NCBI GenBank assembly: GCA_009801015.1
Contig: VHZZ01001524.1
Location: 6,687 to 28,568 of the forward strand
Reading direction: 5' to 3'
DNA: 21,882 bases
DNA from: Silene noctiflora
Lineage: Eukaryota > Streptophyta > Magnoliopsida > Caryophyllales > Caryophyllaceae
Part shown: in pieces, positions 7,716-17,600 of the stretch
How the letters are laid out: every line of letters starts with the position of its first letter
Numbering within the stretch: position 1 is the stretch's first letter
The notes under the pieces: generated by a model
Seen by the model: only the letters and a program-made list of their open reading frames with translations
Database searches by the model: none
What the model was told of the DNA's origin: nothing
Program-made: the position numbers and the translations under genes

Positions 7716-8825
7716 AAGAAAGGAGATTTCAAATAGACTGAGCCTACTCAATAGTCATTTAAAATAATTAAGCAATTATTATGTGGCAATTCTAAAGTTA
7801 CTAGATTTTGACAATTTATTTGAGGGGGAACGTGGTGCCAATGGAGTAGGAATTGGAGCTATTCTTCTATTCAAAGTTGGAAACTTGTGGCTTATATCAG
7901 TGAGAAATTAAATGAAGCCAAGTTGAATTATTCTACATATGATAAGGAGTTTTATGCTCTTGTCATACATTGGATTCATTATCTAAAACTTTGTGCTGCA
8001 TTAAGACCATGAAGCATTGACATACATCAATGGCCAATACAAATTAAACCAAAGGTATGCCAAATGGGTTGAGCTCTTGTAGTCTTTTACTTTCAGTCTT
8101 TTACCTTCTTAACAAGTATAAGGAAGGTAAACAAAATGTGGTGGTTGATGCACTGTCTAGGAGACACCCTTGTTGACAGACATGGAACAAAAAGTCCTAG
8201 GGTTTGAATTTATGAAAAGAGTTATACAAGGATGATCTTGACATCTATGAAGACTGGTTGGCTCAAAATAATTACAATAAGATTCAGGGATCACACTACA
8301 CACTACACACTGCAGCAAGGGTTCATGTTCTATGGCAACAAACTATATATTCCAAGAGGCTCTTACAGAAACCTCTTGATTAGGGACGTCCATTTAAGTG
8401 GCCTAGGAGGATATTTTAGAGTTCAAAAAACACTTGGCATCTTAAAAGATCAGTTTTACAATCCCTAAGATGATAGAAGATGTTCAAAATGTCCTAAGAA
8501 TATGTGTTGTGTGTCAAAAGCCCAAGAGTTTATTCCAAGCAGGGTCATACACACCACTACCAGTACCAGATAGGCCATGGAGAGATGTGAGCATGGATTT
8601 TATAGTAGGCTTACCCAAGACTCAAAGAAGGGAGGATTCTATAATGGTTGTAATTGACAGGTTCAGCAAGATGGCTCATTTCGTAGTCTATAAGTAAACT
8701 GGGGATGTAGTTAATGTGGTAGAGCTTTATCTCAAAGAGACTATGAGACTCCATGGGATACAAAAGACCAAGTTCATGAGCTATTTTTGAGAAACACTAT
8801 GGAACACAAGGCTCTTATTGAACTA
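7711..8825 (+). pseudogene. Ty3/gypsy RNase H and integrase fragment, right of the nested insertion
   Basis: It continues the fragment at 4975-5338. RNase H motifs include [30 protein letters not shown] and NVVVDALSRR (about 7836-8163). Integrase follows with an HHCC zinc finger (about 8390-8515), TPLPVPDRPWRDVSMDF, VVIDRFSKMAHF and LHGI. The second zinc-finger histidine is tyrosine (GYF at 8409-8417), and stops occur at 8466 and 8695. The frame breaks repeatedly, and similarity fades at about 8825, before the rest of the catalytic core and any chromodomain. The motif order RT, RNase H, integrase identifies Ty3/gypsy. Confidence 0.92.
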
Positions 8826-9009
8826 AGATCTATTTAAGAAACTATTTATCAACCACTCTTAGCGTTTATCAACCACTCCTTATTAAACTAAGTTACCCAT
8901 CCTAATTGAACATCAATACACCTTATTGAACATACAAGATCTATTTAAGAACATCAATACACCTTATTGAACTAAGTTACCCATCCTTCTTAGCGTTTAT
9001 CAACCACTC
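8826..9009 (+). repeat. scrambled local direct repeats
   Basis: Four short words recur in direct orientation: A = AGATCTATTTAAGAA (8826, 8937), B = TTTATCAACCACTC (8845, 8865, 8996), C = AACTAAGTTACCCATCC (8886, 8970), D = a 22-bp word starting ACATCAATAC (8910, 8951). The order is A-B-B-C-D-A-D-C-B. It begins exactly where gypsy integrase similarity ends. Confidence 0.85.
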
Positions 9010-9631
9010 TTCTTCGTTTCACTACTACAGCACAACTGCGAAATTTTCTTCAAATCAAGATTCGACTCAAAGATCACTCAAAGAATAAAACTATATACTT
9101 TCAACAACAAAATGCCAATCTTTTACACGAATTTGCCATTGTCAGATGACAAAATATTAATAGCATGCAACTGACCTCTTCAACTCTATTGACTCTTTCT
9201 ACGGTAAAAAGAGCGTCCATGCTCAATGGACTCCTTACCGCGGACTCCTTACCGTTGATGGTGATCACAATGCTTAAGAAAGCATTGTTTCGTTAATATC
9301 CATCATTTACTCGCTAACTCAAGCTTCCAGAAGTAAAACCTGAACATAGTTGTATTAGTTGAGACAGCTAGTTTTCATATAAAATGAGGCAATAATCGAA
9401 GTTATGTTTGGAAATTCAAGAAATTTATCTCATTGCCTTAATGACACTTGTTTGAGGCGTGATAATTGAGGTGATAGGATGTAGAGTGTCTTTTCCCTTG
9501 TTTTAATAACACACAAAAGTTGTTTTCGAATGACCCTTGATAAAAATTGCATAAAGCATTTTGAGCCATTTTACATACCTTGAAAGATAATCCACGCTTC
9601 CGATCGATCATAATTTCTGAAGGTTGCTTGA
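9010..9631. other. 3' flank of the S-sulfocysteine synthase gene
   Basis: This stretch should hold the 3' untranslated region and terminator of the minus-strand gene. No AATAAA-type signal could be assigned with confidence. A short direct repeat GACTCCTTACCG lies twice at about 9229-9252. No coding similarity was recognised on either strand. Confidence 0.4.
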
Positions 9632-9721
9632 TTAATGTACGACCATATTTTGAACCTCTTTGTTGATGTTGCTAAACAGAACGGTTTGTATATATCTTTC
9701 TCCAAAACTTGGAAATATCAC
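9632..9721 (-). CDS. CS26: exon 10: FPSFGERY and C-terminus
   Basis: It encodes residues 356-384 and the TAA at 9634-9632. [16 protein letters not shown] is the conserved C-terminal strand and helix. The exon lies beyond a 1.33-kb intron holding a LINE fragment and a SINE candidate, and was found by looking for this block. The acceptor is TTGCAG/GTG. Confidence 0.92.
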   Translation of the reverse strand: MIFPSFGERYIQTVLFSNINKEVQNMVVH

Positions 9722-12700
9722 CTGCAAATCACAAGTTTATCAGGTGTTCAGGAAGCAACAATGTGATATGACAATTCTCATTTCTCCCGTCCTTCAGGAA
9801 CGAAGTATTGTATTACGGAGTACTTTTTAGGAGCACCATATAAGATTGTTCAATTTAAACTTTTTTTTAGAGGAATTCCTCCAATAAGTATCATAGGGTT
9901 TTGATGTGATAAACAACATGCATCATAGATTAAAGGGTAAATTATACCGCACAACAATTAGACCTGCACCATTATAAAGCTGATTGTTGGGTTGTGAAAC
10001 ATTGTCACACTCAAAAGATGAACGTGACGGAGATGCATGTGTTACGGTGGATGTGTGGACATACAAGGAATGATCAACTTTGAAATTAGGTGGAAATGGA
10101 GAAGGTGGAGAAGGTGAGAGTGGCGCCTATGAAGGACAAGGTAATGGAGAATCGATCAAGATAGTTTGGCCATGTGAGAAGGAGACCTATAATGCAGCGG
10201 TTAGGAGGCTTAAAAACTGGGGAATAGAGAAGGTGGCAAGGGGTAGATGTCAAGGGAAGGGGGGAAGGTGACTACCGTCACATTTTCAGAAATTTATATG
10301 TTTTAATATCCATTAAAAGCATGTAGTTATTGTTGCTTAGTTGGTAAAAGTCATATTTGGACGTGGAGGATCCTAGGTTAGATTTGATTCCTAGTAGAGG
10401 GACTGTTTTTTAACTTTGAGTTTGGGCCCAGTTAGTTCATATAACTTGCATCTAATTGTGGGACTGTTTTTAAACTTGATTTTGGATCTTAGCCCATATA
10501 ACTTACATTCAATAGGTTCCGTGGTCAAAAACTAGTTTCCAACATCATGTAATGTGCACCATAGACCTCATTGTAATTTGTTCAAAATGGACTTAAGATG
10601 TATTATATCTTAAACGAGACATTCCTCATACTATTAATTACAACTGTTTAAATTATTTATTAAAGTATTATAGGAAAAAGAATAACATTATTTAGTAAAG
10701 AAAAAATAATTTTATGTTGGAATCTAGAACACAAGTATGTCACTAGATGATTTAATCAGCTAAGCTAGTTGATATGTGCTCGAATTGTGAACTGTGATTC
10801 TGCATGACTATGGATATGCTTCCTAATCCTTCAAAATTCTAGCTTTTCTGCGTTTTGACAAGAGGATGGGGGCTGAAGCAGTAGTTATCATGTGATCATT
10901 GTCTACATCATTTGCTCGTTTTTCGAGTGATTTCGTGATCGCCATGAATGTTTAAACACCAAATCAGCATGTACCAGCAAACAAAGGATTTCTCTTCACT
11001 TTGAAGCGTCAAATATATAGTGCGTGAACAAGGAAATAAAACCAGAAGACTCACAACAATAAGTTTTCCTGCATTCTCAGGCCTCTTTGCTAATCTTATA
11101 GCTGCTGCTGCTGCTGCTCCAGATGAAATTCCAACCTACAGGCAAAGTCAAGCCCAAATAGATTATATCAGAATACTTTGTGGTTTAGAGGTAATGACAC
11201 TAAAAGAAAACAAAAAACTTACTCTGCATGTAAAAACAATTTAACCCCCATATAACCTCATCCCTGACCATATAGAGAAAATTCCATTCGAAGAAAACAT
11301 TTACCAGTAAACCTTCCTCTAATGCTATTTTCCTTGCCATTTCAACAGCCTCACCGTTTGGAACCTATAAGTATACAGCATGGCACATCAGTGAACAATT
11401 CAATTTTAAAAATGCTTGCTCAAGAGTATAAATGGCATTGACTTAAGCGATTGGTCGAGGTTTGCTTGCTGTAGATTAAAAATTACGAGCCATGCAGGGA
11501 AAAAAAGAAAAAAAAAAAAAAAANNNNNNNNNNNNNNNNNNNNNNNNNNNNNNNNNNNNAAAAAAAAAAAAAAAAAAAGGAAGAAATTCGTTTACTGGCT
11601 TATTATGATCAGCTTCAAAGTTCAAACCAAGGACAGGATGTTTAAACTACAGGTTTGCGTCGATGCAATTTTTTCATTGTTTTTTACGGACTGGTGAATC
11701 TCAATAAGACCTGATTTCGAGTGTTTTACAGCCAGAAATGTATTCCTAGTGCTCATGCTTGCTCACGGTGCCTTAAGAGGGGTACGTGTCCGGCTGACCG
11801 CTGGAGCTGACACAATGCATGATAGCATGTATTGTGGCACTTCATTACCATATCTGCATGATGAGGAATCAGTGTAGGTTTCAGGGGTATGTTCTACTGC
11901 CTCAGATTGTGGTTCAACGAATTAAAAAGGCATGTCAGTTTCAAGGCATATGGAAGAGCAGTGACTGTAAGTGGCTGGGTAAGAGAAAATAGTCGATCTA
12001 ATTTTGTGCTCTATTGTTTTGTTTTCTGTATGCAAACAGTAAGTGATAAATGTGTAAGAGCTATCATAGGTCAATAGGTTTGATGCTAGTATGGCAGTTC
12101 ATGTAACGGTCTGCTGTGTAGGACTTTTTTGCATTGGTGTCACTATGTATTCCGACATTTTTCATTCTATTACTCTTGCTTTTCCACAAAAATATATATG
12201 AAAATTTTCTAGAATTGCATCAAATGAATGCTACAACACAGCAAAAAGAAGAGCATCCAGTATTCCAGTTTAAGGAGCTATTTTGCTTTCTTTCATTGTT
12301 TGTAGCCAAATACTAGTATTCTTTTACTTTAATGGAAAGGGAAATAGTCTGAGCTCCCTAAATGAATGAGTCTACACAATTTCAACACGTCCGCACAGTA
12401 CTGTGATTTACAGCCAAATATAAGTTGCTCAAAAACAATCTGAATCATATAGCATTACAAAATAAATCAGAAAGTAAACATAAGGACATTGATAACAAGA
12501 TACCTTGAGAATTTCATCAAGTAACGGTATATCCAAGATGCTGGGTACATATCCTGCATCAATATAAAACTAATGCGGATACAGCAACGAGAAGGATAAT
12601 CCAATACTTATAAAGCCTTTACAAAACTGGGATTCAGAAAGGGTAAGGCAGAACATTAACCTGGGTTTTCTCCAGTGATCACACACCTTTCAGCTGGTTC

Positions 12701-14612
12701 TACACCAACAACCTGAATATTCGAGAGCAAATTATTAACAAGACTAATGCAATGACTTGAGAATAAATATACTTCTCATTGAAATGTACAATGTATTAAA
12801 AAAAGAAGTGAGTATGGAGGGTGAATTCATATGAGAAAAGATGGTGGACCATAGTAAAAAAAAACTTTTAAAAAAAAATGATTAGAAGCCAAGTTAATCG
12901 GCTTGAAAAGAAAAACAATAAGAATTGAGTGGGTTGAAGTATAAATGTACATTCAGAAGCGGGTTTCAGTAAAGAACTAGAGATACAAACAACATTATAA
13001 AGTACAAGGTGATAATAGCAAGTTATGGACATTTAAAAATCCACAGTGCCCAATCAAAGGACGAGAGAGAAGCAAAAGAACTTAAAGTCTTACCCACCAC
13101 GCACAGTGGCCAATTGGCCATACAAATCAATCTCAAATACATTTCTACACACCGACACGTATGATTCTTGAATGCATGTCTACGTGATAAGCGAATACTA
13201 ACATAGTAACATAGCAACGTCCAAGTGGCCTTAGTTGCATGGCTCAATCTTCTAGCTAGCATATCAAGCTCGAAACAGATGAACTACAAGTTTTAACCCC
13301 AAAAGTTTCTAACCCCAAACAGAAAGTACTTGTCCCTCCATTTCAATTTTATTGTCTCCTTCCCCCTCTTAATCTTTTCCAAATTATAGTCCCCTTTCTA
13401 TTTTGAGTAAGGAAAAGAGTGGATTTTCAAAATTATCCCCTTCTCCATCACTATCTCTTTATATCATCCCAATATCGAAAGTAGGACAATAATAATGAAA
13501 TGGAGGGGGTAGTATTGAAGATGCTAATTATTTGAACAATTCCAAACCACAAACGTTAAATAGGAAAATGCCATCCTCATTAAAGCATAATACTATATCT
13601 AGTTTTCTTATAGGATTTGGACTAAGAAAACCCAGATTCAGTTTGAACGAATTGAAACACTCACTGGGATCAATCACTGACACTAATTGTTCTTATTATT
13701 GGGACGACAGGTCTTTTACAGCAGTTAGGATATCACGGCATATAACGAATTTCAATTGTTTGGAATTTCACGAGTTTGAACAATAAGTCAACCATGGCAA
13801 ATATAGATGTAACAGACCTTAATATTCCTATTCATCATTTTGAGATAGCGGCCAATGCCAGTGACAGTACCACCAGTTCCAATTCCGGCAACAAAGATGT
13901 CGACACTACCCATAGTATCTTCCCATATTTCAGGACCTGTAGTTTCGAAATGGACCTGCAATGCCAAGACAGCCTTATGAGTTTGAGGTCATCTATGCAT
14001 TTCACATAGTTTCGTACAAATTTCAAAGATAAACAAGAATTTCGAGCTTTAAAAAGGAATTCAACCTTTGTATTGGCAGCGTTATCAAATTGTCGCAACA
14101 TATAAGCATCTGGGGTGCTCAGAACTAGTTCCTCAGCCTTTTCAATGGCACCTTTCATTCCTCTGACAGGATCTGTTAAAATTACTTCAGCCCCAAATGC
14201 GCGTAAGAGAATCCTTCTTTCTATATTGATATATGCAGGCATTGTCACTATTAATTTGTACCCCATAGCCGCTGCTGCAAAAGCAATTCCGATTCCAGTA
14301 TTTCCAGTAGTAGGTTCCACCAATATGCTCTTTGATATTAAAAAAGAATCATGATATAAGATTGTAAATGAGTCCCAACAGATACAATGACCAAGCTTCA
14401 CAAACAAAGTCAAAAACATCATGGATAACTGTCAAAACAATTAGAAGCTACAGGGATCAACGATTAAAATGGCTCACCTTTCCAGGAAAAATCGCACCAT
14501 TTTGTCTAGCCTCAGATATCATAGCATACCCAATCCTGAAAAGTAAATGATAGATATATCACCTTCATCTTAAATGAAATCCTCTCTCAATTTCATCATG
14601 TTTACCCCCTTT

Positions 14613-14651
<39 letters not shown>

Positions 14652-17600
14652 AAAATCCCTTCCTATAATCTGAGCAGTGGGAAGAAAACTATCAAATGGA
14701 GGTTAGTAGATCATACCAAAAAACTAAAACTCGGGCTTAGTTAGTAAACATGGATGATTACCGTCGAAAAATATGTGTTCCTAACATAATCATGCATTAT
14801 CACCATGGTTTTAAATATCGGTCGTTGATTCCCTGTAGCTTCTATTTTATCCTTAGACATGTATTACGGAGGGTGATGGCCTTAAACCTTTCTAGGAATC
14901 AGCAATTTACATGGTCAAAACAATTAAAAGCATCAGCTTTTTTAGGCATATATAGACTGCATTTAAAGCACAATGACCATGATAAGGCCACAACTGCAGA
15001 TTCAAGTATCAAATCTGAATCCAATTTTAATACATCCCCAATAAACAACAGAGATAACATACTACCGCTTCAATTCCATTTTTCAGGCTCCAATTTGATT
15101 TATGCTGTCAATATCATTATGTTGTTCATACCATGTTTTTAAAATCTCAACTAAGACGTAACGTATAGCAGGAGATGTAACAGTATCAGAGGCGGCCGAA
15201 ACGAGTATCCCGATATCTATAAGGTAAATTGAAAATAGGGAAATATCGGTCTAAACAGCTGATTTGATTTATGAAATGTATCCGCAGATATGGTTCGCGA
15301 TGAACCCAAGATGAACGAGTTATAACTTAGGCCAAATATTGTAATGAAAAGATCTTAAGAATTGAATACCATTGGTGAAATAGTTACTCTAAATAGAATT
15401 AATCTTAACTTTATATGAAATAGCAAATAGATGATAAAATATCTACAAAAGTTTGTAAAATAAATATGACGCGGTAACCACGACTCGGAGCGCAACGGCC
15501 GCGTAGATGACGACACCGTTACCGCAACAGTGATCGTAACCGATACCGCGATGTTCAACAACAACTGACATGAATCATCCTTTAGAACCGTCCCCGAGTG
15601 ATCGCACACCTCGAAATGCGAAATATAGAAAAAGAAGAGCGAAAAGCAAATGGGAAGTGAAACATGATACAAACATCAAGTTAAACTTATAGGTTTCAAA
15701 ATCAAAAACTTTGTTTTCTTTTATAAAAACATAGAATTTAGATCTAAAATGCAAATTAACAATAGTTTTGAAAATAGAAGTAAAAGTTAATATTTCAGGA
15801 AGTCGTAAAAATAAACAAAGTATTATTATACAAGAAGTTTTTAGGTAAAACGTTTCATAAATCTCAAACATAGACAAATAATTTTTAAAACTAAAATAAA
15901 AACGATAAATAGTTCAAATAAGAATAGATACTAATCCACATGTATCATTTCCCTCCATTGCGCTCTCTCTCTCTCTCTCGCCATACACTCTTCAATCCCG
16001 AGAATTTCATATCATGTTTGATCACTTTCAACCAAGTTTTTTTGGTCTCCTCTACCCCTATCAACCTTTTATGTTCCCCAAGTTTCAAGCCTCCTTATTG
16101 GTGCATCCATAGGTCTCCTTCTCACAAGGCCAAACCATCTTAACCGATCATCTTGTCCTCTATTTGCGCCACTTTCCCCTTCTCCCTAATCACCTTATTT
16201 CTTAATCAATCTTTCCTTGTATGACCTCAAAAATCCACCTTAACATATGCATCTCCGTACAGTGAAGGTCTAATTGTCATGCGATAGTATTTACCCTTTA
16301 GTCTATGGAACATAGCGTTATCACATAAAAACCTGTGGCACTTTTCCATTTCAACAACCCACAGCCACATCTCCATCTAATTCACCATCTTTCTGAATAG
16401 TAGATCATAAATATCTAAAGAACTTTGATTCCTCAACGAACTTTCCATCAATAGTAATACTTTCCACCCCTCTTGTTCCCGCGTTACTTAACTTACACCT
16501 CAAATACTCAATCTTTCCATCAAAGGTATGCCTCCACAATTACAAATTCTTTTCAGCTCCCTCATTTGTCTCATTGATTAACACAATATCATCAGCAAAC
16601 ATCATACACCAAGGGATGCCGTCCTGAATAGCCCTTGTTAACTTATCCATAACTATAGTAAACAAAAAAGGACTAAGAGCGGAACCCTGATGCACCCTAA
16701 TTGTAATTAAAAATTCTTTTGTTCTCCCAAGATTAGTACGTACACTTGTACTAGCCCCCTCATACATGTCTTTTATGAGGTCACTACATTTTAAACCATC
16801 CCTCCATTTTTTTCCATTTTACCCTAGTTTTCAAATTTCTAATACAAAAGATGGCAAATTGAGCTAAATTTAAAAATAAAATAAATTGTAGTAGTATAGA
16901 ACAACAGCAACTGTAACATATATGTGAACAGCTAACCAAGTTTTTAAATCATAAGATAGGGATAGCAGACCACGATCATAATACCTAGGCGGGTAGGTAG
17001 TCTAAGTTATGATGCTATAAATTACCAGCAAATTTTATTGATATGGTAAGTAGAAAGTTTCCAGCAATGGTAGAGGAAGATAGAGGATGACTCTTCAGCA
17101 GTTCTTCGAAGCAATATTAGTGGTGAACATGCAAATACCAAAGAGCTGAATGAGATACTAAGATTAATGATATTATCATTAATGTACATATCGTCTCATT
17201 TTGACACGCTGGACATGCATATACGAAATAACCTTCTCAATATATGGAAGGATTTGGATCCTTTGGACAAGTTACTGTATTGTTGCCAACAGGTCAACTA
17301 TACGTTGTCCAACCAGTCATCTTACCTCTCAATTCACTGCCCAAGTCACTTATATTTACGGCTCAAACGATACAAACATTAAAAAGCTCCTCTGAAATGA
17401 TCTAGTTGGTGTCTCCCATAACTCTAATCTTTGGCTTTGTCCAAGTGATTTTAATGGACACTTGACTATGAGAATCCTCTTTATAGAGAGATTTCTGAGT
17501 TAAGTGACTGTATCTCAAGCAATTATATGACCTAACCTACCTGCTCAAGGAGTTACCTACACAAGACAGAGGAAATAGTCATAACTGGATACGGCTGTGG

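Noticed and set aside
9161-9284. Short plus-strand frame (DLFNSIDSFYGKKS...) downstream of the gene
   Set aside because: It is under 40 codons, bounded by stops, with no start codon and no known family. It contains a 12-bp direct repeat that explains part of it.
10321-10395. A functional tRNA gene at the SINE-like head
   Set aside because: A and B boxes are imperfect, and acceptor and anticodon stems do not pair. A decayed SINE is the better reading.
11416-11697. 93-codon frame across the N-run
   Set aside because: It is only kept open by poly-A read as lysine and by undefined codons.
13023-13262. 79-codon minus-strand frame in intron 5
   Set aside because: No recognisable motif. It lies between confirmed exons 5 and 6 of the same gene, with valid splice sites around the whole intron.
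14750-15142. 130-codon plus-strand frame in intron 2
   Set aside because: Composition is typical of AT-rich non-coding DNA, no motif is recognised, and it runs antisense to the host gene.
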